The position numbers were made by a program, and so were the translations under genes. A stretch of 64,000 nt of DNA from Tenacibaculum piscium (GTDB lineage Bacteria; Bacteroidota; Bacteroidia; Flavobacteriales; Flavobacteriaceae). The notes beneath the pieces are model-generated. The model made no database searches. It was given only the letters and a program-made list of their open reading frames with translations, and was not told where the DNA came from. The DNA is taken from the NCBI RefSeq assembly GCF_021390715.1, contig NZ_JAJGWT010000010.1, positions 48,055-112,054 of the forward strand. The letters run 5' to 3'. Shown here in pieces: positions 37,474-44,674 of this stretch. Within the stretch, counting starts at the first letter, position 1. Every line of letters starts with the position of its first letter.

Positions 37474-37557
37474 TACTGAAGGCGGGACTTGAACCCGCAC
37501 GACCCAAGGGTCATTGGATTTTAAGTCCAACGTGTCTACCAATTCCACCACTTCAGC
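37474..37557 (-). tRNA. tRNA-Leu (UAA)
   Basis: 84 nt on the minus strand beginning GCTGAAGTGGTGGAATTGG. It has a class II fold with long variable arm (GACCC-TT-GGGTC), anticodon TAA in the loop CTTAAAA, and T-loop GGTTCAAGTCC. CCA is not encoded. It is nearly identical to the tRNA-Leu at 37628, differing by a compensatory pair in the variable arm. Confidence 0.96.
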
Positions 37558-37599
37558 AAGTGGATTTTTATAATTATTTTTTTGACTCTTTCTTAAAAT

Positions 37600-37626
37600 A
37601 AACCTCGCTAATAAAAGCGAGGTTTA
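37600..37626 (-). terminator. Hairpin between the two tRNA-Leu genes
   Basis: The stem AAACCTCGCT/AGCGAGGTTT has an AATAA loop and only a weak T-rich tail on the minus strand. It may be a leaky terminator or a processing signal in the tRNA precursor. Confidence 0.55.
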
Positions 37627-37627
37627 G

Positions 37628-37711
37628 TACTGAAGGCGGGACTTGAACCCGCACGGCCCAAGGGCCATTGGATTTTAAGTCCAACGTGTCTACCAATTCC
37701 ACCACTTCAGC
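37628..37711 (-). tRNA. tRNA-Leu (UAA), second copy
   Basis: 84 nt, same anticodon TAA and body as the copy at 37474. The variable arm reads GGCCC-TT-GGGCC in place of GACCC-TT-GGGTC. The two copies are 70 nt apart in the same orientation and probably share one precursor starting upstream of tRNA-Gly. Confidence 0.96.
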
Positions 37712-37766
37712 GTGTTTTGATTGTTTTTACAATCAAAATTGGTATATTTTTTTAAGAAAGTCTCAG

Positions 37767-37838
37767 AGCGAAAGACGGGATTTGAACCCGCGACCCCCAC
37801 CTTGGCAAGGTGATGCTCTACCCCTGAGCTACTTTCGC
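37767..37838 (-). tRNA. tRNA-Gly (GCC)
   Basis: 72 nt on the minus strand: acceptor GCGAAAG/CTTTCGC, D-arm TAGCTCAGGGGTAGAGC, anticodon stem-loop CACCTTGGCAAGGTG with GCC anticodon, T-arm CGCGGGTTCAAATCCCG. It is first in the Gly-Leu-Leu cluster and follows a stable-RNA-type promoter at 37882-37896. Confidence 0.97.
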
Positions 37839-37881
37839 GTAGTCAAAATTATTTTAAAGATCGTTTTGCATATGTTTCAAT

Positions 37882-37896
37882 GCGGGTGCAAATCTA
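37882..37896 (-). promoter_or_regulatory. Stable-RNA promoter of the tRNA cluster
   Basis: On the minus strand TAGATTTGCACCCGC combines a TAnnTTTG -7 box with a GC-rich initiation region. It matches the first rRNA promoter (TAGATTTGCAACCGC at 63542) at 14 of 15 positions. It lies 44 nt upstream of tRNA-Gly. Confidence 0.7.
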
Positions 37897-37983
37897 TAAC
37901 CTTTTTTTAGATAAAAAAAACTTTTTTCATTTTTTTCTCATTTTTTTTTAATTTCATCAAAAATTGATAACTATTTTTTTTTA

Positions 37984-38014
37984 TTGTCATTGAACAAAGA
38001 AAGAAATATCTTTG
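37984..38014 (+). promoter_or_regulatory. Promoter of the ctaB/oxidase cluster
   Basis: TTG at 37984-37986 and TATCTTTG at 38007-38014 fit the Bacteroidota -33/-7 consensus with a 20-bp spacer. Initiation would fall near 38021, before the TTG start codon at 38033. This argues against the alternative TTG at 38012, which is inside the -7 box. Confidence 0.65.
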
Positions 38015-38032
38015 CAAAAAATAAAACTAATA

Positions 38033-38935
38033 TTGAAATCCATCGCAACCGATCATACAACAGCTTCTTTAAAATCAGTATTTAACGATTTTAAGCAATT
38101 AACCAAAGTCGGGTTATCTATCAGTGTTGTTTTTACTTCCATTACAGGGTACTTATTAGGAGCTGAAACAATTGATTATTATATTGTTTTATTGCTCGCC
38201 ATTGGTGGCTATTTAATGGTTGGTGCTTCCAATGCTTTTAATCAAGTAATTGAAAAAGATATCGATGCCTTAATGCAACGTACAAAAAATCGTCCTTTAC
38301 CAGCAGGTAGAATGAAAGTTAGTACTGCATTACTAATTGCTAGTGTTTTTACTATTTTAGGTATCGGAATTTTATATAGTATTAATCCAAAATGTGCCTT
38401 ATTTGGTGCCGTTTCTATATTTTTGTACACGAGTGCTTATACACCTTTAAAAGCAGTAACGCCTTTGGCAGTTTTTGTAGGGGCGATTCCAGGAGCTATC
38501 CCTTTTATGTTAGGATGGGTAGCGGCAACAGGTCATTTTGGTATTGAAGCAGGCTTTTTATTTATGATTCAATTTTTTTGGCAATTTCCACATTTTTGGG
38601 CAATTGGCTGGTTGCAATTTGAAGAATATAATAAGGCAGGTTTACACATGCTTCCTATGGATAAAAAAGATAAAGGAGCTGTTGTGCAAATAATTTTTTA
38701 TACCTGTATCATGATTTTAATGTCGGTAGCTCCCGTTTTAAAAGTAACAGGTAATTTTTATATTTATCCATTAACAGCCGTGTTAATTTTGGCATTAGGA
38801 ATGTTGATGTTGTATTACGCTTTTCAATTATATAAATCATCAGAAAATACTGACGCACGAAAATTAATGTTAGCCAGTGTTTTTTATATCACCATCGTAC
38901 CCATAATTTATGTGGTCGATAAATTTTTACACTAA
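38033..38935 (+). CDS. ctaB: Protoheme IX farnesyltransferase (heme O synthase)
   Basis: About 300 residues, UbiA-type prenyltransferase with 8-9 membrane helices. It attaches a farnesyl group to heme B, giving heme O for cytochrome oxidase. The active-site Asp-rich motif is NAFNQVIEKDIDALMQRTKN, with RPLPAGR after it and the second conserved YTPLKAVTPLAVFVGAIPGA. A TTG start at 38033 (MKSIATDHTT) is preferred, because the upstream TTG lies in the promoter. It is the first gene of the oxidase cluster. Confidence 0.93.
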   Translation: MKSIATDHTTASLKSVFNDFKQLTKVGLSISVVFTSITGYLLGAETIDYYIVLLLAIGGYLMVGASNAFNQVIEKDIDALMQRTKNRPLPAGRMKVSTALLIASVFTILGIGILYSINPKCALFGAVSIFLYTSAYTPLKAVTPLAVFVGAIPGAIPFMLGWVAATGHFGIEAGFLFMIQFFWQFPHFWAIGWLQFEEYNKAGLHMLPMDKKDKGAVVQIIFYTCIMILMSVAPVLKVTGNFYIYPLTAVLILALGMLMLYYAFQLYKSSENTDARKLMLASVFYITIVPIIYVVDKFLH

Positions 38936-38941
38936 ATAAAA

Positions 38942-39526
38942 ATGAGCGCACAAACTTTACAAGAGGAATTAACGGCAGGAAAACGAAAATCAGCAAAACC
39001 AATGTTATGGGTTTCCATGATTAGTATGGTGATGTTTTTTGCAGGACTAACCAGTGCTTACGTAGTAAGTATGAAACGAGATGATTGGGTTACTTTTGAT
39101 TTGCCACAAGCATTTTATACGAGTACTATTTTAATTATATTGAGTAGTGTTACGCTAATTTTATCTCAAAAACTATTAAAGAAAAATAATTTAAAAGGTT
39201 CATTAGCACTTTTATTGGCTACTTTATTACTTGGTTTGGGCTTTGTTTGGTTTCAATATGTCGGTTTTAATGAATTAAAAGCAGTCGGATTATTTTTTAC
39301 AGGACCTGAGAGTACGGTATCGACTTCTTTTATTTTAGGGATAACATTTATGCATATATTGCACCTTTTAGCGGGTATAATTGTGCTATTGGTCGTTATT
39401 TATAATCATTTTAAAAAGAAATATTCAGCAGCTGATATGCTTGGCTTTGAGTTAGGTGGGATCTTCTGGCATTTCGTAGATGTTTTATGGATTTATCTAT
39501 TTTTCTTTTTCTATTTCATAAGATGA
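38942..39526 (+). CDS. Cytochrome c oxidase subunit III-like (short)
   Basis: 194 residues, five membrane helices of the heme-copper oxidase subunit III family (MLWVSMISMVMFFAGLTSAY, FMHILHLLAGIIVLL, FWHFVDVLWIYLFFFFYF). It starts 6 nt after ctaB. Bacteroidota oxidase loci commonly encode two subunit III-type proteins, and this is the shorter. Subunits I and II are not in the window. Confidence 0.92.
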   Translation: MSAQTLQEELTAGKRKSAKPMLWVSMISMVMFFAGLTSAYVVSMKRDDWVTFDLPQAFYTSTILIILSSVTLILSQKLLKKNNLKGSLALLLATLLLGLGFVWFQYVGFNELKAVGLFFTGPESTVSTSFILGITFMHILHLLAGIIVLLVVIYNHFKKKYSAADMLGFELGGIFWHFVDVLWIYLFFFFYFIR

Positions 39527-39582
39527 TGAAAAATGCGTAATTTTGGCACACTGTTTTAACAAAAATTAACAAAAAAAGATTT

Positions 39583-40566
39583 ATGGAAGCAAATATTGCT
39601 GTAAATTCTGATAAGAAAGAAGCCTGGGGCGGAGGTGGTGAGAAACCATTTGGCGCTAGTTATGGTAAAATGATGATGTGGTTTTTCATCGTTTCTGATG
39701 CATTAACTTTTTCGGGTTTTTTAGCCGCTTATGGCTTAACTCGTTTTAAATTTATTGATTCATGGCCAATTGCCGATGAAGTGTTTACACACTTTCCAGG
39801 GCTACATGGTGTGCATGCACCCATGTATTATGTAGCTTTAATGACCTTTATTCTGATTATATCGTCAGTAACAATGGTATTAGCGGTTGATGCTGGTCAT
39901 CAAAAGAAACAAAAAAAGGTTGCTTGGTATATGTTTGCCACGATTATTTTCGGTATTATTTTCGTAGGCTCACAAGCTTGGGAATGGAAAAATTTTATCA
40001 ACGGTTCTTACGGAGCTGTGAAAACAACCAATAATCATATTTTACAGTTTGTAAAAGACGGTCATCAAATCGCTTTAGCTGATTTTGTGCATTCGCCAAG
40101 AAAAGACGAAAGAATTGAGCATACTCGTAAAAATGGATTATGGTTTGAAAAAGAAGCAACTGTTTCACAGTATTCAGTAGCACAAATTAAAGAAGCTTTT
40201 AAAGCGGATCCTTCTTTATTAATAAGAACAGAACAATTAAATCTTGAAACAAAACAAAAAATAGTTTTATCAAGAGAAGAAAGTTTAGCAAAATTACCCC
40301 TAATAACAAAGGTTGTTGAAGGCGCTAATTTACATGAAAATGAATATGGAAATCCTATTTTTGCTGATTTCTTTTTCTTTATAACAGGGTTTCACGGTTT
40401 TCACGTGTTGTCAGGAATTATCCTAAATATTATTATATTTTTCAATGTTGTACTCGGTACGTATGAACGTAGAGGACACTATGAAATGGTTGAGAAAGTA
40501 GGTTTATATTGGCACTTCGTAGATTTAGTTTGGGTATTTGTATTTACCTTTTTCTACTTAGTATAA
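39583..40566 (+). CDS. Cytochrome c oxidase subunit III (long, with soluble insert)
   Basis: 327 residues. The subunit III core is split by an insertion of about 110 soluble, charged residues (around residues 145-260, HILQFVKDGHQIA to EGANLHENEYG). It lies between the helices ending QAWEWKNFINGSYG and those starting FFFFITGFHGFHVLSG. The end HFVDLVWVFVFTFFYLV is the family hallmark. The extra loop should face one side of the membrane and may bind an assembly factor or electron donor. The gene is in the ctaB cluster. Confidence 0.93.
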   Translation: MEANIAVNSDKKEAWGGGGEKPFGASYGKMMMWFFIVSDALTFSGFLAAYGLTRFKFIDSWPIADEVFTHFPGLHGVHAPMYYVALMTFILIISSVTMVLAVDAGHQKKQKKVAWYMFATIIFGIIFVGSQAWEWKNFINGSYGAVKTTNNHILQFVKDGHQIALADFVHSPRKDERIEHTRKNGLWFEKEATVSQYSVAQIKEAFKADPSLLIRTEQLNLETKQKIVLSREESLAKLPLITKVVEGANLHENEYGNPIFADFFFFITGFHGFHVLSGIILNIIIFFNVVLGTYERRGHYEMVEKVGLYWHFVDLVWVFVFTFFYLV

Positions 40567-40584
40567 TTAAAAAACGACATTAAA

Positions 40585-40923
40585 ATGGCGCACGCACACG
40601 AATCAAATAAAAAAAGAATTTGGGTTGTTTTAGCAATCTTAACAATTATAACAACTGTGGAGGTAGCTTTTGGTATTGTAAAACCAGACGCATTGCATTT
40701 ACACGGTTTAGGAACGAGTTGGTTAAACTGGTTATTTATCATTTTAACATTGGTGAAAGCATATTACATTGCTTGGGCATTTATGCACTTAGAAGGCGAA
40801 AAAACATGGTTTAGAAGATCAATTGTTTGGACTGCTGTATTTTTAGTTTCTTATGTATTATTTATTATCTTGATAGAAGGAGATTATTTGCATGAAACAT
40901 TAGCACCATTAGTAAAATGGTAA
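40585..40923 (+). CDS. Cytochrome c oxidase subunit IV-type protein
   Basis: 112 residues with three membrane helices. It begins MAHAHESNKKRIWVVLAILT and has WLNWLFIILTLVKAYYIAWA followed by FMHLEGEK, typical of the small caa3/quinol-oxidase subunit IV family in Bacteroidota. It is 18 nt after the long subunit III gene, and a strong terminator follows at 40941. Confidence 0.9.
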   Translation: MAHAHESNKKRIWVVLAILTIITTVEVAFGIVKPDALHLHGLGTSWLNWLFIILTLVKAYYIAWAFMHLEGEKTWFRRSIVWTAVFLVSYVLFIILIEGDYLHETLAPLVKW

Positions 40924-40940
40924 TCAAATAAAATATTTCA

Positions 40941-40973
40941 AAAAAAAAGGTGGTTTTAACCACCTTTTTTTTA
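40941..40973 (+). terminator. Intrinsic terminator after oxidase subunit IV
   Basis: The stem AAAAAAGGTGGTT/AACCACCTTTTTT with flanking A and T runs lies 18 nt after the stop. It separates the oxidase structural genes from the SCO-like genes. Confidence 0.9.
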
Positions 40974-41015
40974 CTTTAATTAGCACTGAAACTAGCTCTT
41001 AAATTAACACTAAAA

Positions 41016-41696
41016 ATGAAAAAAATTAAAAAATTCACGGTATTATTTGCCTTATTTATAGTGCCATTATTGTTTTATATTTTGTTACAATTAGGAACGC
41101 ATAATTTTGGAAAACTTCCGATAGTTTCTAAAGATGTTATTGATATTTCGTTAATTGATAAAACGATTTCTTTTGATAAAAGAGTTACTGTAGTTACTTT
41201 TTTAGGAAATGATATCAACTTAGTAAAAGGAGAAGTTTATAATTTAAAAGAAAAAATTTATACGAAGTTTTCGAATTATGTAAGTTTTCAAATGATTTCT
41301 CTAGTTGATAAAAATCAAAAACAAGCCGTAGAAGACTTGAAAAAAATGCTAGGTGTTAATACCGATTTAAGTAGATGGAACTTTGTTTTTACTTCATCAG
41401 AAGAAATGGAAGCTTTACATGAAAGTTTTAAAACAGGAACCTCTTTAGATGAAAATGGTCATTCGCCAAAAGCTTATATTATTGATAAAGAACTGAATCT
41501 AAGAAGAGGAAAATCAACCATTAAAAGTTTAGAAAATCAACATTTATTCGGATACAATATGAGGTCGGTAGCCGAACTTAAAAATGATATGATTGATGAT
41601 ATCAGCGTTGTTTTAGTAGAATACAAAATGGCATTGAAGAAAAATAATAGTAGTGAAGACCGAAGAACAAATAGCATTTCAAATGAAAAAAAATAA
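41016..41696 (+). CDS. Membrane-anchored SCO-like protein lacking the copper-site cysteines
   Basis: 226 residues with one N-terminal membrane anchor (about 8-28) and a thioredoxin-like periplasmic domain. The segment aligned with the CxxxC loop of SCO proteins reads VVTFLGNDINLVKGEVYNLK, and no Cys occurs anywhere in the domain. The gene overlaps the true SCO gene by 14 nt, so the two are co-translated. I infer a duplicated, catalytically dead SCO partner; an unrelated thioredoxin-fold protein is the alternative. Confidence 0.72.
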   Translation: MKKIKKFTVLFALFIVPLLFYILLQLGTHNFGKLPIVSKDVIDISLIDKTISFDKRVTVVTFLGNDINLVKGEVYNLKEKIYTKFSNYVSFQMISLVDKNQKQAVEDLKKMLGVNTDLSRWNFVFTSSEEMEALHESFKTGTSLDENGHSPKAYIIDKELNLRRGKSTIKSLENQHLFGYNMRSVAELKNDMIDDISVVLVEYKMALKKNNSSEDRRTNSISNEKK

Positions 41697-42330
41697 CTAT
41701 TCATACGTTGGAATTTCGTTTATTATTTTATTATTTGGTATTTATTCAGTGCCAAAAATTGTAAAACATTTTCAAACGGCCGATTTACATACCTTTACGA
41801 AAGTTCCTGATTTTGAGTTTATCAATCAAGATGGAAAAACAATTAGCAATAAAGATTTTGAAAATAAAGTCTATGTTGTTGAGTTTTTCTTTGCAACTTG
41901 CCCAAGTATTTGTCCTATTATGAATGCTCGAATGGTCGAAATTCAAAACGAATTTATGGGAAATCCAAACTTTGGAATTGCTTCTTTTTCAATCACACCA
42001 GAGATTGATACTCCAAAACAATTAAAAAAATATGCCCTTAAAAATGGTATCAATCATAAAAATTGGCATTTATTAACAGGGAAATCTGAAGAAATTGTCT
42101 ATGATTTATCCAACGAAGGATTTAAATTATTTGTAGGAAAAGGAGAGGTTTCACACGGTGGTTTTGAACATTCAGGTTTATTTGCTTTGGTTGATAAAAA
42201 TGGAATTATCCGCTCTCGCTACGATGAATATGGAAATCCAATTATGTATTATCGAGCTTTAGATGAACACGGTTTTGGAAATCAAATCAAAGAATTAAAA
42301 CAAGATATTAAATTATTACTCAAGGATTAA
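41683..42330 (+). CDS. SCO-family copper chaperone for cytochrome oxidase
   Basis: 215 residues from ATG 41683 (an in-frame upstream ATG at 41653 lies inside the previous gene). After an N-terminal anchor, the thioredoxin-like domain carries the copper-binding CPSICP loop (Cys at about 73 and 77). The distal His is in SHGGFEHSGLFALVDK. SCO delivers copper to the CuA site of oxidase subunit II. Its place among the oxidase genes fits. Confidence 0.94.
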   Translation: MKKNNYSYVGISFIILLFGIYSVPKIVKHFQTADLHTFTKVPDFEFINQDGKTISNKDFENKVYVVEFFFATCPSICPIMNARMVEIQNEFMGNPNFGIASFSITPEIDTPKQLKKYALKNGINHKNWHLLTGKSEEIVYDLSNEGFKLFVGKGEVSHGGFEHSGLFALVDKNGIIRSRYDEYGNPIMYYRALDEHGFGNQIKELKQDIKLLLKD

Positions 42331-42356
42331 GATAATATCAAACAAGAATAGTAAAG

Positions 42357-42878
42357 ATGAATACAGCAGAACAAAAATATAAAAAATTAATTACCCTTGT
42401 TTCTATTTTAGTGCCAATCGCTGTGGCGATTTTATTTGGTGTTAAAATCCCGAATGTTGAACCGTTATCTTTTTTACCGCCAATATATGCAAGTATCAAC
42501 GCATTGACAGCCGTTTTATTAATCGCATCGGTAATCGCTATAAAAAAGGGAAACAAAAAATTACATGAACAGTTAAATACCACGGCAATTGCGTGTTCTG
42601 CATTGTTTTTGGTGATGTATGTGGCGTATCATATGACCTCCGATTCGACCTCATTTGGAGGGCAAGGAATACTAAAATATATCTATTTATTTATTCTGAT
42701 AACGCATATTATATTATCAATAATTGTAATTCCTTTTGTTTTGATTACCTTTATGAGAGCTCGTTTGGGTAATTTTCCAGAACACAAAAAAATAGCAAAA
42801 ATTACGTTTCCATTATGGCTATATGTTGCCGTAACGGGAGTTGTTGTATATTTAATGATATCTCCATATTATGTATAA
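42357..42878 (+). CDS. DUF420 membrane protein (CtaM-like)
   Basis: 173 residues with about five membrane helices: FLPPIYASINALTAVLLIAS, YVAYHMTSDSTSFGG, THIILSIIVIPFVLITFMRA, and the conserved HKKIAKITFPLWLYVAVTGV. This is the DUF420 family, related to the oxidase maturation factor CtaM. Its stop overlaps the next gene by 8 nt. Position directly after SCO supports a role in oxidase maturation. Confidence 0.92.
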   Translation: MNTAEQKYKKLITLVSILVPIAVAILFGVKIPNVEPLSFLPPIYASINALTAVLLIASVIAIKKGNKKLHEQLNTTAIACSALFLVMYVAYHMTSDSTSFGGQGILKYIYLFILITHIILSIIVIPFVLITFMRARLGNFPEHKKIAKITFPLWLYVAVTGVVVYLMISPYYV

Positions 42879-43092
42879 AAAAGGATTAATAATTTTAGTG
42901 ATTTTAGTATTGAGTATTTCTGTGGATGTCAATGCACAATGTGCGATGTGTAAAGCAGTGGTAGAAGGCGGTAATGAAACCGTTGCCGAAGGCGTTAATA
43001 ATGGAATTACCTATTTAATGGTGTTTCCGTATATTTTGGTAGGCGTGTTATTTTATTTTATTTATCGACATAAAAAAGGTGCGAAAAATTAA
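42871..43092 (+). CDS. Small secreted/membrane CxxC protein
   Basis: 73 residues. A signal peptide ends near VNAQ, the mature N-terminus has CAMCKAV (CxxC), and one C-terminal membrane helix (FPYILVGVLFYFIY) ends in a basic tail. The gene overlaps the DUF420 gene by 8 nt. Its position at the end of an oxidase-maturation block, plus the periplasmic CxxC, suggests metal or thiol handling, which is inference only. Confidence 0.8.
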   Translation: MYKKGLIILVILVLSISVDVNAQCAMCKAVVEGGNETVAEGVNNGITYLMVFPYILVGVLFYFIYRHKKGAKN

Positions 43093-43231
43093 TTACTGAT
43101 AAAATTATTTTTTTGTAACAAAACTTGTTTTTAGTCGTCTTGTCATCGAAGCTTGTCATTTAAATATCTTATAAAGATTATTTTAAGATTTTTAAAAGGT
43201 TATTTTTTAAATAAAAAACTAAAAAACAATT

Positions 43232-44608
43232 ATGTTGAAAATACCTACTTTAATTCTAGTCTTTTTACTTGTTGTATGCAATTCATTTGTCGGTTTTTCT
43301 CAAAAAAAATGGACGCTTAAAGAATGTGTTTCACAAGCATTATCACATAATATTTCTGTGAAACAACAGCAATCGGCTATTGAATCGGCAAAAATGGATG
43401 TTGAAATAGCTAAAGGAAATTTTCTGCCAAATTTAGGTTTTGAAAATTCGCATCGTAGTACTTTTGGATTATCATCAGGCCTTAATGGTGTGAATACCAG
43501 TCAAGATAGGTACGTTACAAACTTTGGCTTGGCAACATCAGGAACTATTTTTAATGGATTTAGAAATCTTAATACTAAAAAACAAGCTGTATTAGCCGTA
43601 AAAAGTAACGATTTAGAATTGGCTAAAATTGAAAATGATATTTCTTTAAACGTTGTTAATGCGTATTTAAATGTCTTATTTGCTAAAGAAAATTTAGCGG
43701 TAGCCAAGGCGCAAATTCTTATCAGTAAACAACAATTTAAAAATATCACTATAAAATTTGACGCAGGAGCAGTAGCCAAAGGAGCTGTTTTAAATGCGGA
43801 ATCTACGGTTGCAAATGATGTTCAAAAGTTGGTAACACAAGAAAACACCTTAAATTTTGCGTTATTAAGTTTGGCACAATTACTTCAGGTTTCTTCAGAT
43901 GCCTTTGATATTGCTACTATCAATATCGAAAATCCTTCGAAAATTTTACTGTATGATTCTGCAAAAGAAGTGTTTACAAAAGCCGTAGCAAACAGACCTG
44001 AAATACAAAAAGCATTGTTAAATATCGAAAATGAAACTTTAGCGATTAAAAAAGCAAAAGGTGCTTATTTGCCAACGCTTACGTATTCGGCAAATACAAG
44101 TACGTCTTATTTTACTGTTTTTGGTGAACCCGATGTACTTTTACAACGAAATCCTGTAACGAATACTGTAACTTCAATTCCGAATGGTTTTTCAACTCAA
44201 TTAGAAAATAATGTAAGTTATATGCTTGCGTTGTCGTTGAATATTCCAATATTTAACCGTTTTCAAACTAAAAATAACATTGCCAAAGCATTCATCAATA
44301 AACAACAACGTGAGTTTGTTTTGGAACGTGAAAAATTACAATTAGAACAAGAAATAGCAAGATCTTTTTTAGATGCAAAAGCGGCTGCAAAAAGTTTTGA
44401 AGCTTCAGAAATATCTTTATCAGCACAAAAAGAAGCCTTAAAAAACGCACAAACTCGTTATGATTACGGGGCAATAACACAAGTTGATTTCGACCAAATT
44501 CACAATCGATTTGTTAATGCTAAAAGTGCTATGATACGCGCTAAATACGATTATATCTTTAAAACAAAGGTCTTAAAATTTTATTTTGGAGAATCGATTG
44601 TTGATTAA
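43232..44608 (+). CDS. TolC-family outer-membrane efflux protein
   Basis: 458 residues. A signal peptide ends near GFSQ, followed by two repeats of the long coiled-coil helical hairpin (SQALSHNISVKQQQSAIESA and the later KEALKNAQTRYDYGAITQVD). The PEIQKALLNIENETLAIKKA segment is typical of the family. TolC proteins form trimeric outer-membrane exit ducts. No periplasmic adaptor or inner-membrane pump gene is adjacent, so this copy must pair with components encoded elsewhere. Confidence 0.92.
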   Translation: MLKIPTLILVFLLVVCNSFVGFSQKKWTLKECVSQALSHNISVKQQQSAIESAKMDVEIAKGNFLPNLGFENSHRSTFGLSSGLNGVNTSQDRYVTNFGLATSGTIFNGFRNLNTKKQAVLAVKSNDLELAKIENDISLNVVNAYLNVLFAKENLAVAKAQILISKQQFKNITIKFDAGAVAKGAVLNAESTVANDVQKLVTQENTLNFALLSLAQLLQVSSDAFDIATINIENPSKILLYDSAKEVFTKAVANRPEIQKALLNIENETLAIKKAKGAYLPTLTYSANTSTSYFTVFGEPDVLLQRNPVTNTVTSIPNGFSTQLENNVSYMLALSLNIPIFNRFQTKNNIAKAFINKQQREFVLEREKLQLEQEIARSFLDAKAAAKSFEASEISLSAQKEALKNAQTRYDYGAITQVDFDQIHNRFVNAKSAMIRAKYDYIFKTKVLKFYFGESIVD

Positions 44609-44632
44609 TCATATGATTTTTTGTTTATACGG

Positions 44633-44640
44633 TATCTTTG
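44633..44640 (+). promoter_or_regulatory. -7 box for tsaB
   Basis: TATCTTTG fits TAnnTTTG, 34 nt before the TTG start of tsaB. The same extended TATCTTTGCAAAAA occurs before ctaB. Confidence 0.5.
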
Positions 44641-44674
44641 CAAAAAATAAAATAAATAAATAAACCTACTTCAA

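Noticed and set aside
37668..37910. 80-codon open frame on the plus strand containing ERRDLNPRPPPWQGDALPLSYF-like sequence
   Set aside because: It is the antisense translation of the tRNA-Gly and tRNA-Leu genes, a well-known false protein in databases.
38012..38032. TTG at 38012 as the ctaB start codon
   Set aside because: It is the last three bases of the -7 box TATCTTTG, so it would not be within the mRNA from that promoter; TTG 38033 fits better.
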